NCBI RefSeq assembly: GCF_016862175.1
Contig: NZ_BOML01000050.1
Coordinates: 124,001-188,000 of the forward strand
Direction: 5' to 3'
From: Paractinoplanes durhamensis
Lineage (GTDB): Bacteria > Actinomycetota > Actinomycetes > Mycobacteriales > Micromonosporaceae
DNA: 64,000 nucleotides
Shown here: piece after piece, positions 1 through 7,993 of the stretch
Layout: each line of letters begins with the position of its first letter
Position numbering within the stretch: the first letter of the stretch is position 1
Notes under the pieces: model-generated
Told to the model about the DNA's origin: nothing
The model's database searches: none
Seen by the model: the letters and a program-made list of their open reading frames with translations, nothing else
Made by a program: the position numbers and the translations under genes

Positions 1-2002
1 GCGGCTCGGCATCCCGGCCCTCGTCCACGAGGAGTGCCTCACCGGCTTCACGTCGTTCGGCGCCACCGTCTACCCGGCCGCGATCGCCTGGGGTGCCACC
101 TTCGACCCGGAGCTGGTCGAGCGGATGGCCGCCTCGATCGGCCGGGACATGGCCGCCCTCGGCATCCACCAGGGCCTGTCCCCGGTGCTGGACGTGGTCC
201 GTGACTACCGCTGGGGCCGGGTCGAGGAGACCATCGGCGAGGACCCGTACCTGGTGGCCCTGCTCGGCGCCGGCTACGTGCGCGGCCTGCAGAGCGCCGG
301 GGTGATCGCCACCCTCAAGCACTTCGCGGGCTATTCGGCCTCGCGCGGCGCCCGCAACCACGGCCCGGTGTCGATGGGCCGGCGCGAACTGCTCGACGTC
401 ATCCTGCCGACGTTCGAGACCGCGGTCCGCGAGGCCGGCGTCGGGTCGGTGATGAACTCCTACTCCGACGTCGACGGCGTGCCGGCCGGCGCCGACCCGT
501 GGCTGCTCACCGAGGTGCTGCGCGAGCAGTGGGGCTTCACCGGCACGGTGGTCAGCGACTACTGGGCGGTGCCGTTCCTGGCCAGCATGCACCGGGTCGC
601 CGCCGACATGGACGACGCCGGCGTGCAGGCCCTGACGGCCGGCATCGACGTCGAGCTGCCCGACACGCTGGGCTTCGGGCCGGGCCTGATCGGCAGGGTG
701 CCGGAGGAGCTGATCGACCGGGCCGCGGCCCGCCTGCTCACCCAGAAGGTCGAGCTCGGCCTGCTCGACCCGGGCTGGACGCCGGAGGGCTCGGTGGCCG
801 ACGCCGACCAGGTCGACCTCGACTCCCCCGCCAACCGGGCGCTCGCCCGGGAGATGGCCGAGAAGTCGATCATCCTGCTGGATGCCGGATCAACGCTGCC
901 GCTCGATCCGGAGCTGCGGAAGGTCGCGGTGGTCGGCCCCTGCGCCGCCGATCCGCGTACGTTCATGGGTTGTTACGCCTTCCCCAACCACGTGCTGCCG
1001 CGCTACCCGGACGCCGGGCTCGGCATCGAGGTCCCGACCGCGGTCGACGCGCTCCGGAACGAGCTGGCCGCCGAGGTGACCTACGAGCGCGGCTGCGAGG
1101 TGAACAGCGACGACCGGTCCGGCTTCGCGGCCGCGGTCGCCGCCGCCCGCGACGCGGACGTCTGCATCGCCCTGGTCGGCGACCTGGCCGGGCTGTTCGG
1201 GCACGGCACGTCGGGCGAGGGCTGCGACGCCGACGAGCTGCGGCTGCCGGGCCTGCAGGGCGAGCTGCTGCAGGAGTTGCTGGCGACGGGTACGCCGGTG
1301 GTGGTGGTCGTGGTCTCCGGCCGGCCGTACGCGCTGGGTGACGTGGCCGGCTCGGCCGCGGCGCTGGTGCAGGCGTTCATGCCTGGTGAGGAAGGTGCGT
1401 CGGCCATCGCGGGGGTGCTCAGCGGGCGGGTCCAGCCGGGCGCGAAACTCCCGGTGCAGATCCCGAGGACCCCGGGCGGCCAGCCCGGCACCTATCTGCA
1501 GCCGGTCCTCGGCGCGGAGAACAGCGGGGTCAGCAACCTCGACCCGACGCCGCTGTTCCCGTTCGGGCACGGCCGCTCGTACACCACGTTCGAGGTCGAC
1601 GACCTGCGGATCAGCGACGGCAGCGTGCCGACCGACGGCGAGTTCAGCGTGACCGTGCGGGTGCGCAACACCGGCGAGCGGGCCGGTGACGAGGTCGTGC
1701 AGCTCTACCTGCGCGACGTGATCGCGCAGGTCACCCGGCCGGTGAAGCAGCTGACCGGGTTCGCCCGGGTGCCGCTGGCGCCGGGTGAGGCCAAGGATGT
1801 CCGGTTCCGGGTGCACACCGACCGGACCGCCTTCACCGGTCGCGACCTGCGACGTATCGTCGAGCCCGGCGAGCTGGAGATCCTGGTCGGCTCGTCGGCC
1901 ACGGACCTGCCCTGCCGCGGCTCGGTGACGCTGACCGGGGCGATCCGGGAGACCGGACGGGACCGGGTCCTGCTCACCCCGGTCGAGGTCGAGAAGGCCT
2001 GA
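1..2002 (+). CDS. Glycoside hydrolase family 3 (beta-glucosidase/xylosidase type), 5' end cut by window
   Basis: The reading frame is open from base 2, so the gene starts to the left of the window; 666 residues are visible. The (alpha/beta)8 domain shows KHFAGY, MNSYSDVDG and the GH3 nucleophile motif VVSDYW, with Asp at base 557. The second domain contains EGCDADELRLPG. The C-terminus is a fibronectin-III-like domain (VRVRNTGERAGDEVVQLYLR) common in GH3 enzymes. GH3 enzymes release terminal sugars from beta-glycosides and some cleave arabinosides or xylosides. The exact substrate cannot be read here. No export signal can be judged because the start is missing. It ends convergent to the heme oxygenase gene. 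Confidence 0.93.
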   Translation, partial: RLGIPALVHEECLTGFTSFGATVYPAAIAWGATFDPELVERMAASIGRDMAALGIHQGLSPVLDVVRDYRWGRVEETIGEDPYLVALLGAGYVRGLQSAGVIATLKHFAGYSASRGARNHGPVSMGRRELLDVILPTFETAVREAGVGSVMNSYSDVDGVPAGADPWLLTEVLREQWGFTGTVVSDYWAVPFLASMHRVAADMDDAGVQALTAGIDVELPDTLGFGPGLIGRVPEELIDRAAARLLTQKVELGLLDPGWTPEGSVADADQVDLDSPANRALAREMAEKSIILLDAGSTLPLDPELRKVAVVGPCAADPRTFMGCYAFPNHVLPRYPDAGLGIEVPTAVDALRNELAAEVTYERGCEVNSDDRSGFAAAVAAARDADVCIALVGDLAGLFGHGTSGEGCDADELRLPGLQGELLQELLATGTPVVVVVVSGRPYALGDVAGSAAALVQAFMPGEEGASAIAGVLSGRVQPGAKLPVQIPRTPGGQPGTYLQPVLGAENSGVSNLDPTPLFPFGHGRSYTTFEVDDLRISDGSVPTDGEFSVTVRVRNTGERAGDEVVQLYLRDVIAQVTRPVKQLTGFARVPLAPGEAKDVRFRVHTDRTAFTGRDLRRIVEPGELEILVGSSATDLPCRGSVTLTGAIRETGRDRVLLTPVEVEKA

Positions 2003-2008
2003 GGGACC

Positions 2009-2041
2009 CGGGCTCCCTGGCACCGTCCGCCGGGGAGCCCG
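2009..2041. terminator. Hairpin after the GH3 gene
   Basis: CGGGCTCCC (2009-2017) and GGGAGCCCG (2033-2041) form a perfect 9-bp stem with a 15-base loop, 7 bases after the GH3 stop and between two convergent genes. There is no T run, as is usual for high-GC actinomycete hairpin terminators. Confidence 0.5.
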
Positions 2042-2131
2042 ACCCGCCGGGGGCCCGACCCAAATCGTTACCCGAACAATGCCCGATCACCCGGCCGCGG
2101 ATGCCCGATCTTGCCCGTTTCGGTGGAGAGA

Positions 2132-2770
2132 TCAGGCCGCCGGGGAGATCGCCTCCGGGTAGGCGGCGCCGAGCTCGGTGAAGACCGCGCCGTTGAGGGC
2201 GAACGCGTGCTGGGCCTCGGCGACCAGGACCGACAACCGCTCCTCGTCGAGCGGGAGCGCGTCGAGACGCTCACGGTAGGCGATCTTGTAGGCCTTCGGG
2301 TCGGTGATGTGATCGAAGTCGTAGAACGAGACGCCGCCGTCGTGCAGGCCGTAGGTGGCCGCGACCTTCCGGCCGACCAGCAGGCCGCCGGACAGGTCGC
2401 CCAGGTAGCGCACGTAGTGGTGGGCGATGAAGTGCTCGGGTGACGTGTGGCAGAACGCGCGCAGGTGGTCGGCGTACCGCTGGGCGGCGGCCGTCGGCTC
2501 CGGCGGGCCGCCGAGGTAGGCCAGGTCGGCCTCGAGCGCCGGCACCCGGGACAGCGCCGGGTCGGCGAACGGCGCGGCGATCGCGTTGCCGCGCATCGTC
2601 TCGGCCGCCGCCTCCAGCTCGCGGTAGACGATCAGGTACTGGGCGGTCAGCGCGCCGAAACCCGCGCGCGGCACTGAACCGGCCATCAGCCGGGAGATGA
2701 ACGACCTGGTCTCGGCCTCACGGTGTTCGACCATGGTGGCCTTGCGCAGGCGGGTGGCGAATCCCGACAT
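2132..2770 (-). CDS. hmuO: Heme oxygenase
   Basis: 212 residues, the normal bacterial HmuO/HO-1 length. It opens the heme ring to biliverdin, CO and ferrous iron in the cytoplasm. His16 in VEHREAE is the likely proximal heme ligand, and GDLSGG is the glycine-rich distal helix signature. I chose the ATG at 2770 because GGAAGGA lies just upstream; an upstream in-frame GTG at 2821 would run into the preceding gene. It begins 16 bases after the DUF916-like gene, so it is probably the third gene of the htaA operon and under the iron box at 5097. It would release iron from heme imported by HmuTUV. Confidence 0.93.
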   Translation of the reverse strand: MSGFATRLRKATMVEHREAETRSFISRLMAGSVPRAGFGALTAQYLIVYRELEAAAETMRGNAIAAPFADPALSRVPALEADLAYLGGPPEPTAAAQRYADHLRAFCHTSPEHFIAHHYVRYLGDLSGGLLVGRKVAATYGLHDGGVSFYDFDHITDPKAYKIAYRERLDALPLDEERLSVLVAEAQHAFALNGAVFTELGAAYPEAISPAA

Positions 2771-2786
2771 GATGGGGGTCCTTCCT

Positions 2787-3752
2787 CTATGCGTGGGGTA
2801 ACGACTTGGGCCGCCGGGCACGACGGACCAACCGGAAGATCAGGTAGAGGAGGGCGGCGCCGAGCGCGGCGACCAGGGCCCAGGGCCAGGCCCAGACGCC
2901 GGTGGCGCGGGAGACTGCGGGCAGCTTCCGGTCGAAACTCGCGGGCACGACGCTGACGTCGGCGCTGAGGCGGACAGTCGGCTGCACACCGACAATCTTC
3001 TCAGTCACCGTGATCGAGCCACCGGGTAGCAGCTCCGGGATCGCCATGGCGCCGGTGCGGGCCAGCTCCCAGCCGAACGGGCCGGTCACCCTGACCTGGC
3101 CGATGCCGCTCAGACGCAGGTTGCCGGTGTTGTGCACCAGGTAGGTGACGGTCATGTCACCGCCGTTCGCCGGGTTCGCGGACGGTGCGTACTCGAGGCG
3201 GACCCTGTCGATGCTCAGCGTCGGCGCGACCGAACCGGCCACCGTGACGTACACCCGGGCGGCGACCCGGCGGTCGACCAGGACCGTTCGCCCGGTGGCG
3301 TCGGTGGCCTCCTCGCTGATCGAGGCGATCACCCCGCCGGCGTGGTCGCCGGGGGTGGCGCCGGCCGGCACGGTGAGGGCGAACGGCACGTCGAGCCGGG
3401 TGTTGGCGGGCACGGTGTATTTCGCGGCGCCGAGCTTGATCCAGGAGCCCAGGTCGGTGGGCTGCTGCGCGGCCGCGAGCAGGCCGAACGAGCCGTCCTC
3501 GGTGTTGTAGGCGTCGGTGCCGTAGACGTTGAAGGTGAGCGGCCGCTGCGTCAGGTTGGTGATGCCGACGTAGTCGGTGATCCGCTCGCCGGCCGCGGCC
3601 TTGCGCATGATGTAGTCCCGGCCGTCCGGGCCCTTCGCGCTGGACGGCTGGACCGACCAGCGCACGCTCGAGTCGCTGGGGGCGGCCTGCGCGGGGGCAG
3701 GCGCCAAGGCGAGCGCGGTGAGAACCGCGGCCAGCGTTACTCGGCCGATCAT
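2787..3752 (-). CDS. Membrane-anchored DUF916-like (WxL-interacting) surface protein
   Basis: 321 residues. A signal peptide (about 1-24, ending AQA) is followed by two beta-sandwich regions. The first has VRWSVQPSS and the DYVGITNLTQRPLTFNVY stretch typical of DUF916; the second resembles the following DUF3324-like Ig fold (VRVTGPFGW). A transmembrane helix lies at about 286-307 with a basic cytoplasmic tail RRARRPK. In Firmicutes, DUF916 proteins bind peptidoglycan and partner WxL-domain proteins. The gene just upstream encodes an HtaA protein with a WxL-like tail, so a partner role is a reasonable inference. AAGGAG before the ATG fixes the start. Confidence 0.75.
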   Translation of the reverse strand: MIGRVTLAAVLTALALAPAPAQAAPSDSSVRWSVQPSSAKGPDGRDYIMRKAAAGERITDYVGITNLTQRPLTFNVYGTDAYNTEDGSFGLLAAAQQPTDLGSWIKLGAAKYTVPANTRLDVPFALTVPAGATPGDHAGGVIASISEEATDATGRTVLVDRRVAARVYVTVAGSVAPTLSIDRVRLEYAPSANPANGGDMTVTYLVHNTGNLRLSGIGQVRVTGPFGWELARTGAMAIPELLPGGSITVTEKIVGVQPTVRLSADVSVVPASFDRKLPAVSRATGVWAWPWALVAALGAALLYLIFRLVRRARRPKSLPHA

Positions 3753-3774
3753 GTTGCTCCTTACGATGGGCGAG

Positions 3775-3887
3775 CCGGCCGGGGATGAGGTTTATTCGCG
3801 ACCTACCTTGAGCTCCGCGTGGCTGTAGGCGAGCCACGAGGTCTCCACCGTCGCGAATAAACCTCACGTTGCGTATTCCCCGGCCGG
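3775..3887. repeat. Long interrupted inverted repeat between htaA and the DUF916-like gene
   Basis: Outer arms of 11 bp (3775-3785 and 3877-3887) and inner arms of 17 bp (3786-3802 and 3850-3866, TGAGGTTTATTCGCGAC and its complement) are perfect, with a 10-base bulge on the right. A third, nested 7-bp stem sits inside (3818-3824 and 3832-3838). On the leftward transcript this would fold into a stable branched hairpin just before the next gene's ribosome site. It may reduce read-through or protect the htaA message end. A small palindromic element is the alternative. Confidence 0.8.
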
Positions 3888-3903
3888 TCTCCTTCGCCTC
3901 CGA

Positions 3904-5049
3904 TCAGGCGAGGGTCAAAGTGAGGACGGCGCTGTACTCACCGGCGGCGCTGGACTCGGGGACACCGAGATTCAGCGCCGCGCCGCACGTGGAGCTGCCG
4001 AGGCTGCTACCCGTTTCGGCACTGCACAGGGTCTTGCTGGCGCCCAGGCCGGTGCCCGGGGCGACCGTTCCGCCCGGCGTCACGGCGTTCTGCACGCCGT
4101 TCGCCGCCTTCAGTCCACTGGCCACGACCGACGCGGTCGGGGTCCAGCCGAGGTTCGCCGCGGGGATGGTGCCGGCCGCCGACGTGAAGTCGGTGACCTG
4201 ACCCACCAGGTCCCACCCGGCGTTGGTGCCGCGCAGGTCGCTGACCGTCACGGGGTTGAGGCTGCCGGTCGCGGTCTGGCCCGGCGTGGCCGCCGACAGG
4301 TTCACGTCGGAACCGGCCGACGTGAGGGTGAGCGCGCCACCCGCCACCGCCGCCTTGATCGTCTGAGCCGCCGAGCCGTTTCCGGGCTCAGGGTCGGTCG
4401 GATCAGTCGGGTCGGTCGGATCGGTCGGGTCCGTCGAAGCCGAGGCGGACGCCGACGCCGTCACCGGGTCGAGGTCCGTGCCGGCCGCGTAGAAGCCCGC
4501 GAACGCGGCCGCGCCGGCACCGGACAGCTTGGCGGCGAGACCGGAGAAGGTCACGGCGCCGTCGGTGACGGCCGGAGCCTTGGTGGTCAGCGTGGCGAGC
4601 TCGGCACCGACCAGGTGCGCACCCGCCTGACCGGTGGCGACCAGGTCCACATCGGCCAGCAGCTGACCGACGCCGGATCCGTCCACGACGACCTTCGGGT
4701 TGGCGACGGTGATCGTGAAACCGTGCAGCGGGTAGGAGAACACGACGGTTCCCCGGTATTGCACGGCCGCGGTGCCGGCCGCCGCGTCGTAGGTGCCGCC
4801 GCTGGCCGGGAAGTCGAACGTCCCGTCCGCATTGGTGGTGGCGCCGTTGCTGGTGGCGATCGGCGGGGTGCCGTTACCACCGGACACGTAGCCGCGGAAC
4901 GATGCCTTGAAACCCCAGTCGAGGCTTCCTCCCGCGACGTCGGTGGCGGCCGCCATGGCGGGCGCGGCCACGATCAGGGACGCCGCGGTGCTCAGGCCGA
5001 TCAGGCCCGCGCGCAGGGCGGCCCGATTCAGGCCGAGGGTTGTGCCCAT
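3904..5049 (-). CDS. htaA: Secreted HtaA-domain heme-binding protein with WxL-like C-terminus
   Basis: 381 residues. Signal peptide 1-34 (ends AMA). One HtaA domain spans about 43-196: LDWGFKASFRGY, YPLHGFTITVANPKV and GFYAAGTDLDP. Tyr54, His109 and Tyr187 fall where the heme-contacting Tyr-His-Tyr residues of HtaA domains lie. A linker with four TDP repeats (206-220) follows. The remainder (about 225-381) has a WDL motif at 279-281 and ends YSAVLTLTL, like the two motifs of WxL wall-binding domains, although the second motif has Leu for Trp. Classical HtaA has two heme domains and a C-terminal membrane helix; this one has neither. GGAAGGA precedes the ATG. First gene of the leftward operon. 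Confidence 0.87.
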   Translation of the reverse strand: MGTTLGLNRAALRAGLIGLSTAASLIVAAPAMAAATDVAGGSLDWGFKASFRGYVSGGNGTPPIATSNGATTNADGTFDFPASGGTYDAAAGTAAVQYRGTVVFSYPLHGFTITVANPKVVVDGSGVGQLLADVDLVATGQAGAHLVGAELATLTTKAPAVTDGAVTFSGLAAKLSGAGAAAFAGFYAAGTDLDPVTASASASASTDPTDPTDPTDPTDPEPGNGSAAQTIKAAVAGGALTLTSAGSDVNLSAATPGQTATGSLNPVTVSDLRGTNAGWDLVGQVTDFTSAAGTIPAANLGWTPTASVVASGLKAANGVQNAVTPGGTVAPGTGLGASKTLCSAETGSSLGSSTCGAALNLGVPESSAAGEYSAVLTLTLA

Positions 5050-5096
5050 GCTCTGGATTTCCTTCCGGTGAGAGGGGCCCGCTCGTGCGGGTCCAG

Positions 5097-5115
5097 TTAG
5101 GGTAGCCTTACCTAA
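5097..5115. promoter_or_regulatory. DtxR/IdeR-type iron box in the divergent heme promoter
   Basis: TTAGGGTAGCCTTACCTAA matches the 19-bp DtxR consensus TTAGGTTAGCCTAACCTAA at 17 of 19 positions. It lies 47 bases upstream of htaA and 60 bases upstream of the rightward surface-protein/hmuTUV operon, so one site can repress both when iron is plentiful. Confidence 0.88.
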
Positions 5116-5175
5116 CGCTCGGGACAATTCAAGATCCAGTTCCGCCCGGGCGGGGAATCCGGTGGAGGAAGACAG

Positions 5176-5952
5176 GTGCGCAACGGCTGGAGAGCTGCGG
5201 TAACAGCTCTCGCTCTGCTGACGATCGTGATGACCGGCACTCCCGCCCAGGCCGCCGGAAAGCTCTCGGTCTCGAAGACGAAAGGCCTGGCCCGGGCCGG
5301 GCAGACGGTTACCGTGACCGGCTCCGGCTACGACGTGACCAAGGGCATCTATGTCGCGTTCTGCCTGGACAACGGGGCCGGGGTGCTGCCCTCGCCGTGC
5401 GGTGGCGGCGCCGACATGACGGGCAGCTCCGGCGGCTCCGCGTGGATTTCGTCCCATCCGCCGTCATATGGCGAAGGACTTGCCACGCCGTACGGAAAAA
5501 ATGGGTCGTTCCGAGTGTCCATTCACGTCAGTCAGATGATCGGGACGATCGATTGCGCGGTGCGCGGATGCGCGATCGTGACCCGTAACGATCACACCCG
5601 CAGCAATGATCGATCCCAGGACGTGCGTGTCCCGATCCGATTCGCTGCCGCCGCAACCGGCAGCGGATCGGGTGTGTCCGCCACCCCCGTGCCCGGGTCG
5701 ACGGCGGCTGCGCCCGCCGTCAAGCAGAGCAAACCGATCGGGCCGCCGTCCGGGAAGCTGGCCACCGAGGCGCCGCCGGCCGCGGCCGTCACCGAGGTGG
5801 CCGAGCTGCAGGCGTTCGCACCCACGCTGACCAGGACGAGTACGGCTACGCCGCTCGGGCACTGGTGGGCGATCGGCGGCGCGTTCCTCACCGGCCTGCT
5901 GCTCGCCGTGGTGACCGGGCGGATCCGCCGCGCGCGCCGGGGGTCGATGTGA
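5176..5952 (+). CDS. Membrane-anchored surface protein of the heme locus (Ig/neocarzinostatin-like)
   Basis: 258 residues from a GTG with GGAGGAA five bases upstream. Signal peptide to about residue 27 (ends AQA). The exposed part begins LSVSKTKGLARAGQTVTVTGSGY, as in neocarzinostatin-like or IPT-type Ig folds, with Cys residues that could pair. A Pro/Ala-rich stretch follows, then a transmembrane helix near 230-250 and a basic tail RIRRARR. It overlaps hmuT by 4 bases and is first in that operon. A heme-relay or wall-bound receptor role, as for HtaB, is an inference from position; I see no HtaA domain in it. Confidence 0.75.
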   Translation: MRNGWRAAVTALALLTIVMTGTPAQAAGKLSVSKTKGLARAGQTVTVTGSGYDVTKGIYVAFCLDNGAGVLPSPCGGGADMTGSSGGSAWISSHPPSYGEGLATPYGKNGSFRVSIHVSQMIGTIDCAVRGCAIVTRNDHTRSNDRSQDVRVPIRFAAAATGSGSGVSATPVPGSTAAAPAVKQSKPIGPPSGKLATEAPPAAAVTEVAELQAFAPTLTRTSTATPLGHWWAIGGAFLTGLLLAVVTGRIRRARRGSM

Positions 5953-6959
5953 TCCGCCGCCTGCTCCTGGTGTCGGCGCTGCTGCTCGCCGGCTGTACCT
6001 CGGTCAGCGACGTGGGGGTCGCCGACACTCCCGCCGCCGCCGGCGCGTGCGGTGTCACCACCGCCAAGCTGGACTCCGAGGACGTAACACCGCTCGACCC
6101 GCGGCCGGTCCCGGCGCTGCCGGTCACCGTCGACTCGGCCGACGGCCGTAGGGTCACCGTCACGAGCGCCGACCGGATCCTCGCCGTCAACCTCTACGGC
6201 TCGCTCGGCGAACTCGTCTTCAGCCTCGGCCTCGGCGACCGGTTGATCGGGCGGGACACGTCCACCACCTTCCCGTCGGTGGCCAAGCTTCCGCTGGTCA
6301 CGCCGCAGGGGCACGACCTGTCGGCCGAGGCGGTCCTCAAACTCGATCCGACCGTGCTGCTCGCCGACGACAGCATCGGGCCGGCCACCGTGCTCGACCA
6401 GGTGCGCAAGGCCGGCATCCCGGTGGTCATCGTGGACGACACGCAGACCCTCGACTCGGTGCCGAAGCACATCCGCGCCGTCGCGGCCGCGCTCGGCGTG
6501 GCCGAGGCCGGCGAGCGCCTGGTCACCCGGGTGCAGACCGAGATCGACACGGCTCGCAAGGGCGCTCCGGCGGACGGGCGGAAGCTGCGGATCGCATTCC
6601 TCTACGTACGCGGCACCGCCGGGGTGTTCCTGATCGGCGGCAAGGGCGCCGGCTCGGACGCGATGATCGAGGCGATCGGCGCCACCGACGCCGGCAGTGC
6701 CGTCGGGCTCACGAAGTTCCGGCCGCTGACCAGCGAAGGGCTGATCAACGCGGCACCGGACGTCATCCTGGTGATGACCGAGGGCCTCAACTCGGTCGGC
6801 GGGGTCGACGGGCTGCTCGAACTGCCCGGCGTCGCGCAGACCCCGGCCGGGGCGAACCGGCGCGTGGTCGACATGGACGACGGCATCCTGCTCAACTTCG
6901 GCGGGCGCACCGGCGAGGCCGTAGCGGCGTTGTCCAAGGCGGTTTACGGGCCGTGCTGA
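5949..6959 (+). CDS. hmuT: Heme ABC transporter substrate-binding lipoprotein
   Basis: 336 residues. The GTG at 5949 overlaps the previous stop (GTGA). The N-terminus RRLLLVSALLLAGC is a lipoprotein signal with the lipidated Cys at 16. The remainder is a periplasmic-binding fold of the vitamin B12/heme type: DRLIGRDTSTTFP, DLSAEAVLKLDPTVLLAD and a middle helix. It binds heme outside the membrane and passes it to HmuU. Identification rests on family signatures plus the htaA/heme oxygenase context; on sequence alone a siderophore-binding protein would be possible. Confidence 0.88.
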   Translation: MIRRLLLVSALLLAGCTSVSDVGVADTPAAAGACGVTTAKLDSEDVTPLDPRPVPALPVTVDSADGRRVTVTSADRILAVNLYGSLGELVFSLGLGDRLIGRDTSTTFPSVAKLPLVTPQGHDLSAEAVLKLDPTVLLADDSIGPATVLDQVRKAGIPVVIVDDTQTLDSVPKHIRAVAAALGVAEAGERLVTRVQTEIDTARKGAPADGRKLRIAFLYVRGTAGVFLIGGKGAGSDAMIEAIGATDAGSAVGLTKFRPLTSEGLINAAPDVILVMTEGLNSVGGVDGLLELPGVAQTPAGANRRVVDMDDGILLNFGGRTGEAVAALSKAVYGPC

Positions 6960-7993
6960 CCGCGTACAAAAGAATGGGTTTGATCGGCTTTCTGGTTGTT
7001 GCTCTGGTGGTTGTCTGTCTCGTCGCGGCCGGTAAGGGGCAGGTGCCGATCTCGCCGGCCGAGGTGGCCGGGTCGCTGCTGCACCGCCTCGGGCTGCATG
7101 TCGGGCCGCTGCCGTCGGCCGTGCAGGGCGAGAACGCGCTGTGGCTGGTGCGGTTCCCGCGCGTCGTGCTCGCCGTCGTGGTCGGTGCGTCGCTGGGCTG
7201 CGCGGGTGCGCTCATGCAGGGCGTTTTCGGCAACCCGCTCGCCGAGCCCGGCGTCGTCGGCGTCTCCTCCGGAGCCGCCGTCGGCGCGGCCGCCGCCATC
7301 GTCAGCGGCGTCACCTTCCTCGGGGCCTGGACCACCGCGGCCGCTGCCTTCGCCGGCGGCATCGTGACCACCTTTGTGGTGTACGCGATGTCGCGCGCCG
7401 CCGGGCGCACCGAGGTGGTCACGCTCGTCCTGACCGGCGTGGCCGTCAACGCCACCGCCGGTGCGCTGCTCGGGCTGCTGATGTTCCGGACCGACGACGA
7501 CGGGGTACGGGCGATCGCGTTCTGGCAGTTGGGGAGCCTTGCCCAGGCGACCTGGGCGGCCGTCGCGGTGGCCGGGCCGTGCGCGATCGCGGGGCTGCTC
7601 GTCGCCGTCGCGCTCTCCCGCAAGCTGGATCTGCTCGCCCTCGGTGAGCGGCCCGCGCAGCACCTCGGCGTCGACACCGAGCGGCTGCGGATCACCGCGA
7701 TCGTCGCGACCGCGCTGCTGACCGCGTCGGCGGTCGCCTTCACCGGGATCATCAGCTTCGTCGGGCTGATCGTGCCGCATCTGATCCGGATGGTGGCCGG
7801 GCCCGGGCATCGCGTGCTCGTGCCGGCCAGTGCGCTCGGCGGGGCCGTGGTCGTCGTCACCGGTGACCTGATCGCCCGGACCGCCATCGAATACCAGGAG
7901 TTGCCGCTCGGGGTGCTCACCGCGGTGGTCGGCGGGCCGGCGTTCTTCTGGCTGCTGCGGCGGACCCGGGCGCGGGCGGGAGGCTGGGGATGA
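6953..7993 (+). CDS. hmuU: Heme ABC transporter permease (FecCD family)
   Basis: 346 residues with about ten hydrophobic helices. It shows FecCD hallmarks: LWLVRFPRVVLAVVVGASLGCAGALMQG, NPLAEPGVVGVSSGA and GIISFVGLIVPHLIRM, the last contacting the ATPase. It forms the membrane channel as a dimer. The GTG at 6953 overlaps hmuT by 7 bases; an ATG at 6974 is an alternative. Confidence 0.92.
   Translation: MLTAYKRMGLIGFLVVALVVVCLVAAGKGQVPISPAEVAGSLLHRLGLHVGPLPSAVQGENALWLVRFPRVVLAVVVGASLGCAGALMQGVFGNPLAEPGVVGVSSGAAVGAAAAIVSGVTFLGAWTTAAAAFAGGIVTTFVVYAMSRAAGRTEVVTLVLTGVAVNATAGALLGLLMFRTDDDGVRAIAFWQLGSLAQATWAAVAVAGPCAIAGLLVAVALSRKLDLLALGERPAQHLGVDTERLRITAIVATALLTASAVAFTGIISFVGLIVPHLIRMVAGPGHRVLVPASALGGAVVVVTGDLIARTAIEYQELPLGVLTAVVGGPAFFWLLRRTRARAGGWG

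Noticed and set aside
890..2023. 377-codon minus-strand frame opposite the GH3 gene
   Set aside because: Arg/Gly/Pro-rich shadow typical of high-GC DNA; the plus strand holds clear GH3 motifs.
5592..6470. 292-codon minus-strand frame opposite hmuT
   Set aside because: Low-complexity composition and no domain; hmuT explains the region.
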